This document shows positions 9,657 through 17,730 of a stretch of DNA of 64,000 nucleotides, piece by piece; positions within the stretch are counted from its first letter, which is position 1, and the number at the start of each line of letters is the position of its first letter. The stretch is taken from assembly GCA_943372215.1 (NCBI GenBank), contig CALRXU020000001.1, positions 248,001 to 312,000 on the forward strand, written 5' to 3'. The notes under the pieces were generated by a model. That model saw nothing but the letters and a program-made list of their open reading frames with translations. It made no database searches and had not been told where the DNA came from. Source of the stretch: UBA6183 sp943372215 (lineage in GTDB: Bacteria; Bacteroidota; Bacteroidia; UKL13-3). Position numbers and translations under genes: made by a program.

Positions 9657-10793
9657 ATGTTAGAAAGACCTTATCAGATTTGCAGCAAAACCGTTATGGA
9701 TACCATAGGCGATCCCAACATTACCTTTGACGAAAATGGCGTATGCAACTATTACCATGAATATAAAGCAAAACTTGCCGTTAGAGTTCCCTCTCCCGAA
9801 GAAGGAAAAAAGCAACTTGAAGCAACCATTGAAAAAATAAAACAAGATGGCAAAGGCAAAAAATACGATTGTTTAATTGGTGTAAGCGGTGGCGTAGACA
9901 GTACCTATGTTGCTTATCTGGTAAAACAACTTGGATTACGTCCATTAGCCGTGCATCTTGACAATGGCTGGGACTCAGAACTTGCGGTGAAAAATATTGA
10001 AAACATCCTCAATAAACTCGGAATAGATTTATTTACCGAAGTATTGGATTGGAATGAATTCCGTGATTTGCAACTTTCCTTCCTCAAAGCCTCAACACCC
10101 GATGGTGAAATACCCACTGACCATGCTATTGTAACTGTGATGTACACCATTGCTGCTAAATATGGGATTAAATACATCATCAGTGGGCAAAACTTCCGCA
10201 ACGAGGGTATGCTCCCTCCTTCGTGGGCAAGAGGTTACCTGGATTGGAAGTACATTCGCTCAGTACAAAAAATATTTGGCACACAAAAGCTCAAAACCTT
10301 TCCTCACCTCACTGTGCCACAATTTATTTACTACAATACCATTAAGGGAATTAAAAACATCTCCATCCTTAATTATATTGAGTTTAATAAAGCAGAAGCC
10401 ATGAAAATTATACAAGATGAATTGGGCTGGCAGTATTACGGAGGCAAACACTATGAATCTATTTACACCAGGTTTTATCAGGCGTATATTTTACCAAAAA
10501 AGTTTAACATTGATAAACGCAAAGCTCATTTAACCTGCCTAATCATTTCAACAGGAGAAGTAACACGAGAAAGTGCTTTAGAGGCTTTAAAAGCACCTAC
10601 GGCTGACCCTAAACTCATGGAAGATGACAAAGAGTACGTGATTAAAAAACTGGGAATAACCCCACAGGATTTTGATAATATCATGAACGCGCCTATTAAA
10701 TCCATTGAAGATTACCCCAATATCCATTACCTGGAAAAAGGCTTTAGAAAAATGTTGTTGCGTTTACGAAGAATGAAATTGATGCCAAACTAA
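9657..10793 (+). CDS. N-acetyl sugar amidotransferase (WbpG/PseA family)
   Basis: A 378-residue PP-loop ATP pyrophosphatase-type enzyme. The ATP-binding motif LIGVSGGVDSTYVAYLVK lies near residue 75, after an N-terminal region with cysteines (C9, C30) typical of the family. WbpG and PseA convert an N-acetyl group of a nucleotide sugar into an acetamidino group with ammonia delivered by a HisH/HisF pair, and that pair lies directly upstream. With wecB immediately downstream (3 bp gap), a 2,3-diamino or ManNAc-derived acetamidino sugar in the surface glycan is plausible. The exact sugar is inference. Confidence 0.9.
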   Translation: MLERPYQICSKTVMDTIGDPNITFDENGVCNYYHEYKAKLAVRVPSPEEGKKQLEATIEKIKQDGKGKKYDCLIGVSGGVDSTYVAYLVKQLGLRPLAVHLDNGWDSELAVKNIENILNKLGIDLFTEVLDWNEFRDLQLSFLKASTPDGEIPTDHAIVTVMYTIAAKYGIKYIISGQNFRNEGMLPPSWARGYLDWKYIRSVQKIFGTQKLKTFPHLTVPQFIYYNTIKGIKNISILNYIEFNKAEAMKIIQDELGWQYYGGKHYESIYTRFYQAYILPKKFNIDKRKAHLTCLIISTGEVTRESALEALKAPTADPKLMEDDKEYVIKKLGITPQDFDNIMNAPIKSIEDYPNIHYLEKGFRKMLLRLRRMKLMPN

Positions 10794-10796
10794 TCC

Positions 10797-11873
10797 ATGA
10801 AAATTTTAACCATCGTTGGCGCAAGGCCACAATTTGTAAAAGCCGCAGCCCTGTCGCGCGAGATAAAAAAACATCCACAACTCCAAGAAATTATTGTGCA
10901 TACAGGGCAACACTTTGATGCCAATATGAGCGATGTATTTTTTGAAGAAATGGACATTCCAAAACCTCATTACAATTTAAACATCAATGGACTTTCGCAT
11001 GGCGCCATGACTGGGCAAATGTTGGAAGAATTGGAAAAAGTAATGATAGCCGAAAAGCCTGATGTGGTATTGGTATATGGCGATACCAACTCTACCATTG
11101 CTGGAGCATTGGCGGCTAAAAAACTACACATTAAAGTAGCCCATGTAGAAGCAGGGTTGCGCAGCTTTAATATGCAAATGCCTGAAGAAATAAATCGCAT
11201 ATTAACAGATCGAATAAGCGACTGGTTACTTTGCCCTACTGATGCCGCATTACTCAATTTAAAAAATGAAGGTTACGATAACATCAACACCAAAGTAATT
11301 AAAACAGGCGATGTAATGGAAGATGCGGCCCTGTTTTATGCAGAGCAAGCCGCCACAAAATCAACCATATTACAAACCCTAGGCTTAACAAATAAACCAT
11401 TTATACTGGCCACCATTCATCGTGCTGAAAATACGGATAGCCCGGAAAACCTTGGCAATATCATAGCCGCTTTTAATGAGCTCAGCAAAACGCACCAAGT
11501 GATATTGCCATTGCATCCACGCACAAAAAAAATCATTGAACAACAACAACTGCAAACCCATTTTACCTGCATAGAGCCGATTGGCTATTTTGATATGATT
11601 GCCTTATTGCAAAACTGTGCCTTGGTAATTACAGATAGCGGAGGCTTGCAAAAAGAAGCCTTCTTCTTCCGCAAGTTTTGCATCACCACCAGAGAACAAA
11701 CCGAGTGGGTTGAATTGGTTGAAAATGGCTATAATGCCGTTGTAGGAACTAATCGGCAAAACATCATTCAACAAGCAAATGCCTTTATAAAGCAACCTTA
11801 TCCTCAGGTAAAAAATTTATACGGCAATGGCAATGCATGCGCTAACATTTGTACAGCACTGTTGGCACAATAA
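10797..11873 (+). CDS. wecB: UDP-N-acetylglucosamine 2-epimerase (non-hydrolysing)
   Basis: A 358-residue protein matching WecB-type epimerases, which interconvert UDP-GlcNAc and UDP-ManNAc (or related 2,3-diacetamido sugars, as in WbpI). Motifs include GARPQFVKAAALS at the N-terminus, HTGQHFDANMS near residue 37, HVEAGLRSFNMQMPEEINR near residue 115, and the C-terminal ITDSGGLQKEAFF near residue 278. It starts 3 bp after the amidotransferase. That position suggests it provides the manno-configured sugar that carries the acetamidino group, as WbpI does in Pseudomonas. Confidence 0.93.
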   Translation: MKILTIVGARPQFVKAAALSREIKKHPQLQEIIVHTGQHFDANMSDVFFEEMDIPKPHYNLNINGLSHGAMTGQMLEELEKVMIAEKPDVVLVYGDTNSTIAGALAAKKLHIKVAHVEAGLRSFNMQMPEEINRILTDRISDWLLCPTDAALLNLKNEGYDNINTKVIKTGDVMEDAALFYAEQAATKSTILQTLGLTNKPFILATIHRAENTDSPENLGNIIAAFNELSKTHQVILPLHPRTKKIIEQQQLQTHFTCIEPIGYFDMIALLQNCALVITDSGGLQKEAFFFRKFCITTREQTEWVELVENGYNAVVGTNRQNIIQQANAFIKQPYPQVKNLYGNGNACANICTALLAQ

Positions 11874-11903
11874 ACACAATTACCTTGGTTCTGTTTTCCT
11901 AAC

Positions 11904-13124
11904 ATGAAAATACTTTTATTAACACAATATTTCCCACCAGAAACCGGAGCGCCTCAAAACAGGTTGCACTCCTTAGCCACCAACCTTACACAACTGGGTG
12001 CAGAGGTAACTGTACTAACAGCTATGCCCAACTATCCTAAAATGGAAATAGCTGAGGCATACAAAGGGAAATGGTATCTGAAAGAAACAGATGGTAACCT
12101 AACCATCCACCGCAGTTGGATTTTTGTAAAAAAAAGTAAAGCGGTATCAGCCCGTTTGCTCAACTATTTCTCGTTTGTTTTTTCGGCATTGTATGTTGGC
12201 TTATTTAAAATAAGTAAACACTATGTCATTATTTGTGAATCGCCTCCACTTTTTTTAGGTATCACAGCCATGTTACTAAAGTGGGTAAAAGGATCTAAAC
12301 TGGTTTTTAATGTATCGGACTTATGGCCTGAAAGCGCAGAGAAACTGAACATTGTTACCAACAAGATAATGCTTGGACTATCTTACCAATTAGAAGCACG
12401 CATTTATAAAACAGCCCATTTGGTAAGCGGCCAAACACAAGGAATTGTGCATAGCGTAAAATCACGATTTCCGCAAGTAAAAACATTTTGGTTTAGAAAC
12501 GGCATTGACTTAACTGTTTTTAACATCCATGCCACAGGCAGCGAAATGCGAACCAACTTAAAAGCCACATCAAACGAATTTATCTTGATGTATGCTGGAG
12601 TAATTGGTCACGCACAAGGATTAGATGTGATTGTAAAAGCCGCGAACCTATTAAAACACAATAAAAACATTCGTTTTGTGTTAGCTGGCGATGGCCCTGA
12701 AAAACCCGAACTCCAAGCCTTAATAGAAAAGTTGCAGCTCACCAATATTGAGTTTCTTCCAAACCTTTCAAGGGATAAAATGCCCGCATTGATTGCAGCT
12801 TGCAATGCCTACATTGTACCCTTAAAGAAAAATGATTTGTTCCTTGGCGCCATTCCCTCAAAACTGTTTGAACCACTTGCAATGGCTAAACCTATTTTAT
12901 TAGGTGTTGATGGAGAAGCCAAAAATTTATTTATAGAAAAAGTGGCCTGCGGTTTGCATTTTGAACCAGAAAATGAACATGCGCTGGCCGAGGCTATTAG
13001 TCAATTGTATAACTCCCCAACATTAACAGAAAAACTGGGTAAACAAGGACAAGAATATGTACTAGAAAAGTTTGAGCGTTCGCAGATTGCCCAGGAATTT
13101 TTCGCCCAACTTAATCAGTTGTAA
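11904..13124 (+). CDS. WbuB-like glycosyltransferase family 4
   Basis: A 406-residue GT4 enzyme of the WbuB type, common in O-antigen and capsule clusters next to WecB and WbpG homologues. The N-terminus MKILLLTQYFPPETGAPQNR is typical. The C-terminal donor domain has YAGVIGHAQGLD near residue 232, LAGDGPEK near residue 258 and PSKLFEPLAMAKPIL near residue 317. In WbuB the donor is often a FucNAc-type sugar, but that cannot be assumed here. It lies in the same operon, 30 bp after wecB and 8 bp before the next glycosyltransferase. Confidence 0.88.
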   Translation: MKILLLTQYFPPETGAPQNRLHSLATNLTQLGAEVTVLTAMPNYPKMEIAEAYKGKWYLKETDGNLTIHRSWIFVKKSKAVSARLLNYFSFVFSALYVGLFKISKHYVIICESPPLFLGITAMLLKWVKGSKLVFNVSDLWPESAEKLNIVTNKIMLGLSYQLEARIYKTAHLVSGQTQGIVHSVKSRFPQVKTFWFRNGIDLTVFNIHATGSEMRTNLKATSNEFILMYAGVIGHAQGLDVIVKAANLLKHNKNIRFVLAGDGPEKPELQALIEKLQLTNIEFLPNLSRDKMPALIAACNAYIVPLKKNDLFLGAIPSKLFEPLAMAKPILLGVDGEAKNLFIEKVACGLHFEPENEHALAEAISQLYNSPTLTEKLGKQGQEYVLEKFERSQIAQEFFAQLNQL

Positions 13125-13132
13125 TCATCCAA

Positions 13133-14140
13133 ATGTTGGACAATCATTCTTCACTTGTTTCTGTTATTGTGGTTTGCAAAAATGAATCAACTTACATTGC
13201 AGACTGCGTTGAGGCCATTCTCAATCAACAACTCAACAACTCTGCATTAGAAGTTATAGTGGTGGATGGAAAAAGTGATGACGGTAGTATGCAAATCTTA
13301 ACGCAGAAATACGCATCGCAAATTACCATACTAAACAATGAAAATGGGTACACCCCACATGGCATTAACATGGGCATTCAAGCAGCAAAAGGCAACTACA
13401 TTGCCATTGTTGGTGCCAGAAGTATTCTTTCTTCGGAATATTTAGCACATTGCATACAGCACTTAAACAACCACAAAAAAACTTGGTGTGTTGGAGGCAA
13501 AATTATTCAGGCAGGCTCCGATAATGTTTCTAATAGCATTGCCATTGCCATGAGTTCAGCAGCGGGTGTAGGTTTATTTAATTTCAGAACCATCCATAAA
13601 AGCCGCAAAGTCGATACGGTAAGTTGCCCGGTAATGCCCAAACATGTAATACAATCCATTGGCTTGTTTGATGAATCATTTATCCGAAACCAAGACGATG
13701 ATTACAGCTTTAGAATAATAAAAGCAGGAGGCGAAATATTTCAACTGTCCAACATTCACTCCACCTACTTTGTCCGCCAGCAATTTTCTCAACTATACAA
13801 GCAATATTTTCAATATGGATTCTGGAAAATCCTATTGAATAAAAAGCATAGAACCGTTACATCCTTGCGGCAACTTTTCCCTGCAATGTTTATATTAAGT
13901 GGCCTGGTAACTTTTTTATTCATTTCCCTAAACATTGCAATTGTTGAATTTTTTTTATACTTGTTAATCATAAGTTTAACCGCATTGTACAACCTAAGAA
14001 AAAAGCCTGGTTCATTTCTACTCATTATAAAGAGTATTATAACCATTCACATGGCTTATGGCTTAGGTTATTGGTATGGCATTTGGGAAATATTGGTAAA
14101 AAACAATGTACCTCAAAAATTAAAAACATTATCCAGATAA
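13133..14140 (+). CDS. Glycosyltransferase family 2 with C-terminal membrane segments
   Basis: A 335-residue inverting GT2 glycosyltransferase (GT-A fold). The N-terminal catalytic domain shows SVIVVCKNESTYIADCVEAI, the metal-coordinating region VVVDGKSDDGS near residue 43, and SCPVMPKHVIQ followed by IRNQDDDYSFRI (acidic catalytic block) near residue 183. The C-terminal third has two to three hydrophobic segments (about residues 243-295), so the enzyme is anchored in the inner membrane. Homologues such as succinoglycan-type transferases act on undecaprenyl-linked oligosaccharide. The sugar is unknown. Confidence 0.88.
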   Translation: MLDNHSSLVSVIVVCKNESTYIADCVEAILNQQLNNSALEVIVVDGKSDDGSMQILTQKYASQITILNNENGYTPHGINMGIQAAKGNYIAIVGARSILSSEYLAHCIQHLNNHKKTWCVGGKIIQAGSDNVSNSIAIAMSSAAGVGLFNFRTIHKSRKVDTVSCPVMPKHVIQSIGLFDESFIRNQDDDYSFRIIKAGGEIFQLSNIHSTYFVRQQFSQLYKQYFQYGFWKILLNKKHRTVTSLRQLFPAMFILSGLVTFLFISLNIAIVEFFLYLLIISLTALYNLRKKPGSFLLIIKSIITIHMAYGLGYWYGIWEILVKNNVPQKLKTLSR

Positions 14141-14145
14141 CCTGA

Positions 14146-14820
14146 ATGGAATACAATATTAAAGACGCCCAAATAAACGACTTAGGTAAAATTGCTACAT
14201 GCCATATTGCTGCATTTCCCGACTCATTAACAAGCAAATTAGGGGTCGAGTTTATCAGCAATATGTTTAAATGGTACTTAAGTGGTAGCAATAAATTTTT
14301 GTTTTGGATTGAAGAAAACAACCAATGTATTGGCTATTGTGGGGGCTATGTAATGGATGGCTCAGATGCTTATGGAGCAAGTTCAGGAATGACACAATTT
14401 GGATTTAACAGCGCCATTAAGGCCATGCTGTTGCGCCCGTGGTTGTTTTTCCACCCTGAAGTCATTTCGAAGTATAAGTTTATCTGGACCAACCTGAAAA
14501 GGCGTGTAAAAAAAACACTTGGCGCAAAGCCTGACAAGCCAGTAGTGCTTAAAGTCCAAACCCTAAATACCGCTAATGAGTTACAAGCTGGTTTGGTTAT
14601 TATTGGCGTATCACCTCAACTGCATAAAAAAGGCATAGGCAGTTTGTTGCAAATTGAATTTGAAAAACGCGCCACACTACAAAAAGCAACCCTCTTATCC
14701 CTTTCAGTAAGGCGACTGAATGAAAAAGCCATCTCTTCTTATAAAAGAAACGGGTGGGAAATACAGGCAGATGAAGGCCCTTCTTTTTTAATGACCAAAA
14801 AACTGACAACTAACCATTAA
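14146..14820 (+). CDS. GNAT family N-acetyltransferase
   Basis: A 224-residue GNAT protein. The acetyl-CoA binding loop appears as VIIGVSPQLHKKGIGSLLQ near residue 148 (V-x-P-x-x-x-x-x-G-I-G), and the later LSVRRLNEKAISSYKRNGW is the usual final helix region. It lies 5 bp after the GT2 gene and 11 bp before the deacetylase-like gene. In this locus it probably acetylates an amino sugar, for example the product of the DegT aminotransferase, but a protein target cannot be excluded. An insertion between the N-terminal strands and the CoA loop makes it longer than a minimal GNAT. Confidence 0.8.
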   Translation: MEYNIKDAQINDLGKIATCHIAAFPDSLTSKLGVEFISNMFKWYLSGSNKFLFWIEENNQCIGYCGGYVMDGSDAYGASSGMTQFGFNSAIKAMLLRPWLFFHPEVISKYKFIWTNLKRRVKKTLGAKPDKPVVLKVQTLNTANELQAGLVIIGVSPQLHKKGIGSLLQIEFEKRATLQKATLLSLSVRRLNEKAISSYKRNGWEIQADEGPSFLMTKKLTTNH

Positions 14821-14831
14821 TAATATACCAT

Positions 14832-15554
14832 ATGGTTTATGTAACCCACGATATTGATTGGATCTCCCCCTTGCATCCATTTTCTGTTGCCAAGGCTTTT
14901 ACACATGGCAATAAATGGCTTAGCCTCAATAAAATTATCCAGCCAGGCATTTTTATCAAGCATATTCATAAACTGATGGAGTTTAACCAAGCCGAGCACA
15001 TCAATGCAATTTGGCTAATTGGCGCACCCATGCAAAATTCTTATCAAAAAATGGGGCTGAGGTACACTTTTGATTGCAGGTCATATAAAAATCTTGTAAA
15101 AACACTGGTTAATGAGCGGGTTAAAATCGGGTTACATAGTGTACAATCGGAAGACATTTCCAAACAATTCCAAGCATTGCAATCTTTGGTCCCTTCCCCC
15201 ATCAAATTTCACAGAAGCCATTACCTTAAGTTTGACTCCAATAAACTTTTTCCCCGCCTACAACAACACCACATCGCAACAGATTTCAGTCTTGGCCAAG
15301 CCAGACAAATTAATCTCCCAGAACAACCGCCCATCTCTTATGGTGTAAATTGTGTTCCTACCATCCTTTTTGACAATCTTTTCTTCTTTCAAAAACCAGA
15401 TGAAGCTTTTAAACAATTTGAAGCTACGCTTCAACTGGCTCAATCAAAACAACAAGATGTAGCCATCCTGTTTCATCCTGAGAACCTTGCGATAAATCCT
15501 AGATTATGGGATTATTATAAAGATGTTCTTCGCATTGCTGGCTTAATCAGCTAG
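14832..15554 (+). CDS. Polysaccharide deacetylase-like protein
   Basis: A 240-residue protein resembling divergent NodB-type deacetylases of Bacteroidota surface-glycan loci. Motifs in order are VTHDIDW near residue 4 (the metal-binding Asp pair), VKIGLHSVQS near residue 98 (histidine motif), KFHRSHYLKF near residue 125 (motif 3) and VAILFHPENLA near residue 213 (C-terminal histidine). There is no signal peptide, so it would act on a cytoplasmic intermediate or not be catalytic at all. It is the last gene before a 246-bp gap. Family call is moderate because the motifs are degenerate. Confidence 0.62.
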   Translation: MVYVTHDIDWISPLHPFSVAKAFTHGNKWLSLNKIIQPGIFIKHIHKLMEFNQAEHINAIWLIGAPMQNSYQKMGLRYTFDCRSYKNLVKTLVNERVKIGLHSVQSEDISKQFQALQSLVPSPIKFHRSHYLKFDSNKLFPRLQQHHIATDFSLGQARQINLPEQPPISYGVNCVPTILFDNLFFFQKPDEAFKQFEATLQLAQSKQQDVAILFHPENLAINPRLWDYYKDVLRIAGLIS

Positions 15555-15743
15555 GCCCTCTTTAAAACTTTTCCACTTTTAGTTTACACTGTTTAATTTA
15601 ATTTTCAGTAACCTCTAGCCCAATAAGCCCTGCTTATAACCACTAGCAGCCATTTACCTCATTTATAGCAGCTTTATCAACCGTATTGCTCTTTTTAACC
15701 CACACCATTACCCGATTTGGCTGTTCCTTATAAACAGTGCTTG

Positions 15744-15774
15744 TTTGAAACATTGCTTTTATAACCTAAACTTG
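15744..15774 (+). promoter_or_regulatory. Candidate promoter for the DegT/PglC-like unit
   Basis: Within the gap 15555-15800, TTTG at 15744-15747 is followed after exactly 19 bases by TAAACTTG at 15767-15774. This is a one-mismatch match to the Bacteroidota -33 TTTG / -7 TAnnTTTG pair. It lies 26 bp before the ATG at 15801. The rest of the gap shows no ORF and no strong hairpin. Confidence 0.5.
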
Positions 15775-15800
15775 CATGTTCATTAAAAACCGTGCAGCAT

Positions 15801-17012
15801 ATGTTACCCTTTTCACCTCCACACATTGACCAATTAATTATTGACGAAGTAATTGATACACTGAAAAGTGGGTGGATAACAACTGGCCCTAAAACCAAAC
15901 GTTTTGAAAAAGAAATTACGGCCTATTGCGGAAACCAATCAACACTTTGTTTAAACTCCGCCACAGCAGGACTTGAGATTATGCTCAGGTGGTTTGGCGT
16001 TGGCCCAGGTGATGAAGTAATTTTACCTGCTTACACCTATAGCGCAACAGCCAATGTGGTGATGCATTGTGGTGCAAAACCTGTTTTTGTTGATGTTAAG
16101 CCTGACTTTAATATTAACCCTGATGAGGTAAAAAAGGCCATAACGCCACACACAAAAGTAATTATGCCTGTTGATTTTGCAGGCTATCCATGCGATTATG
16201 AGGCACTAAATGCGCTGGTTAGATTGCCAAAGATAAAAGCCATGTTTAACGCAAAAACATTGGAACAACAACAACTTGGCCGTATCATGATACTCAGCGA
16301 TGCAGCGCATAGCTTTGGGGCTTGGTACCAAGGCAAAAGAGCAGGCAGTTTAACGGATGTGTCGGTATTTAGCTTCCATGCCGTTAAAAACCTTACCACA
16401 GCCGAAGGTGGAGCCATAGCGCTTAATCTACCTGAGCCTTTTAACAACGAAGAAATTTACAAATACCTTTGCATTAAAACCCTACATGGGCAAAATAAGG
16501 ATGCATTGGCAAAAACCATTCCTGGCAACTGGAGATACGATATTATTGAGCCTGGCTATAAAATGAACATGACCGATATTATGGCCAGCATTGGGTTAGT
16601 GGAATTAAGTAGGTATGATCAGGAAACGCTGCCACTTCGCAAAAAAATCTATGATGCATACACCGCTGCATTAAGCAAACAACCTTGGGCTATTATTCCT
16701 GAATATGAAAATACGCAAAAAGTAACTTCATATCACTTGTATGCGTTGCGCATTAAAGGGGCTTCTGAGGCGCAACGTGATGCCATTATTGCCAAAATAT
16801 TTGAAAAACAAGTGAGTGTGAATGTGCATTTTATACCTGTGCCTATGATGAGTTTTTACGTAAGTCAAGGGTATGATATTCAAAACTACCCAAATACATT
16901 GGCCCAGTATCAAAACGAAATTTCACTTCCGGTATGGATTGATATGACAGCAGAACAAATTAATATGGTGATAGAGGCTGTTCAATCTTCCGTTCGTGAA
17001 GTCATAAGTTAG
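15801..17012 (+). CDS. DegT/DnrJ/EryC1/StrS sugar aminotransferase
   Basis: A 403-residue PLP-dependent aminotransferase. The N-terminus LPFSPPHIDQLIIDEVIDTL is the family's standard opening, so I chose ATG 15801 over GTG 15792. The PLP-binding lysine is in SFHAVKNLTTAEGG near residue 196, and ILSDAAHSFGA near residue 164 holds the PLP-contacting Asp. Such enzymes aminate a 4-keto or 3-keto nucleotide sugar. With the PglC-like transferase and the CapD/PglF-like dehydratase downstream, it could be the PglE step producing a 4-amino-6-deoxy-GlcNAc (bacillosamine-type) precursor. That pathway assignment is inference. Confidence 0.92.
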   Translation: MLPFSPPHIDQLIIDEVIDTLKSGWITTGPKTKRFEKEITAYCGNQSTLCLNSATAGLEIMLRWFGVGPGDEVILPAYTYSATANVVMHCGAKPVFVDVKPDFNINPDEVKKAITPHTKVIMPVDFAGYPCDYEALNALVRLPKIKAMFNAKTLEQQQLGRIMILSDAAHSFGAWYQGKRAGSLTDVSVFSFHAVKNLTTAEGGAIALNLPEPFNNEEIYKYLCIKTLHGQNKDALAKTIPGNWRYDIIEPGYKMNMTDIMASIGLVELSRYDQETLPLRKKIYDAYTAALSKQPWAIIPEYENTQKVTSYHLYALRIKGASEAQRDAIIAKIFEKQVSVNVHFIPVPMMSFYVSQGYDIQNYPNTLAQYQNEISLPVWIDMTAEQINMVIEAVQSSVREVIS

Positions 17013-17072
17013 TTTGGTGAAATCATACACCCAATGCCTGTTTAATTTATCATTTTCGTATAGTATAGTAAA

Positions 17073-17663
17073 ATGCTCAAAAGATTGTTTGATTTGACCT
17101 GCAGTGCAATTGGTATTGTAATATTGAGCCCCATATTTTTGGTGTTATGGATACTCATAAAAACAGAAAGTAAAGGCCCTGCAATATTTAAACAAACAAG
17201 GGTTGGCAAAAATAATGTGGATTTTAAACTGTATAAATTCAGAAGCATGTTTATAAATGCCGAAAGTAAAGGCCAACTTACCGTTGGAATGCGAGACCCG
17301 CGAATTACAAAGGTGGGCTACTACTTGCGTAAGTTTAAGCTGGATGAATTGCCACAACTGTTTAATGTATTTGAAGGATCAATGAGTTTAGTGGGCCCAA
17401 GACCAGAAGTTAGAAAATATGTAGATTATTACAATGCTGAACAATTAAACGTGCTTCAGGTGCGGCCAGGCATAACAGATTATGCCTCTATTCAGTTCAT
17501 TCATGAAAATGAATTATTAGCCAAAGCCGAAAACCCAGAACAGTATTATATTCAACATATTATGCCTGAAAAACTACGCATTAACTTGGAATATGTGGCA
17601 AAGCCTACACTAACCAATGATATAAAACTCATTTTCAAAACATTAATAAAGATTATATATTAA
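17073..17663 (+). CDS. Initiating sugar-phosphate transferase (PglC/WbaP family, minimal form)
   Basis: A 196-residue monotopic phosphoglycosyl transferase. It transfers a sugar 1-phosphate from UDP-sugar to undecaprenyl phosphate and so starts the lipid-linked glycan. One N-terminal hydrophobic re-entrant helix (residues 8-30) is followed by VGKNNVDFKLYKFRSM, the catalytic Asp-Glu pair in KFKLDELPQLFNV near residue 90, and GSMSLVGPRPE. The length is that of the minimal PglC core, with no WbaP-type N-terminal membrane domain. Its position between the aminotransferase and the dehydratase supports a diamino-type first sugar. Confidence 0.92.
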   Translation: MLKRLFDLTCSAIGIVILSPIFLVLWILIKTESKGPAIFKQTRVGKNNVDFKLYKFRSMFINAESKGQLTVGMRDPRITKVGYYLRKFKLDELPQLFNVFEGSMSLVGPRPEVRKYVDYYNAEQLNVLQVRPGITDYASIQFIHENELLAKAENPEQYYIQHIMPEKLRINLEYVAKPTLTNDIKLIFKTLIKIIY

Positions 17664-17696
17664 AAAAACTTAGTTAACTTTTTATTAAAACCTCAA

Positions 17697-17704
17697 TATA
17701 TTTG
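17697..17704 (+). promoter_or_regulatory. TATATTTG -7 element upstream of the CapD-like gene
   Basis: A perfect TAnnTTTG (TATATTTG) lies 26 bp before the start codon at 17731, inside the 67-bp gap after the sugar transferase. No good -33 TTTG is seen 19-21 bases upstream. It may give the dehydratase gene its own promoter. Confidence 0.4.
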
Positions 17705-17730
17705 CACTTAATAACCGCTTTAACACAAAC

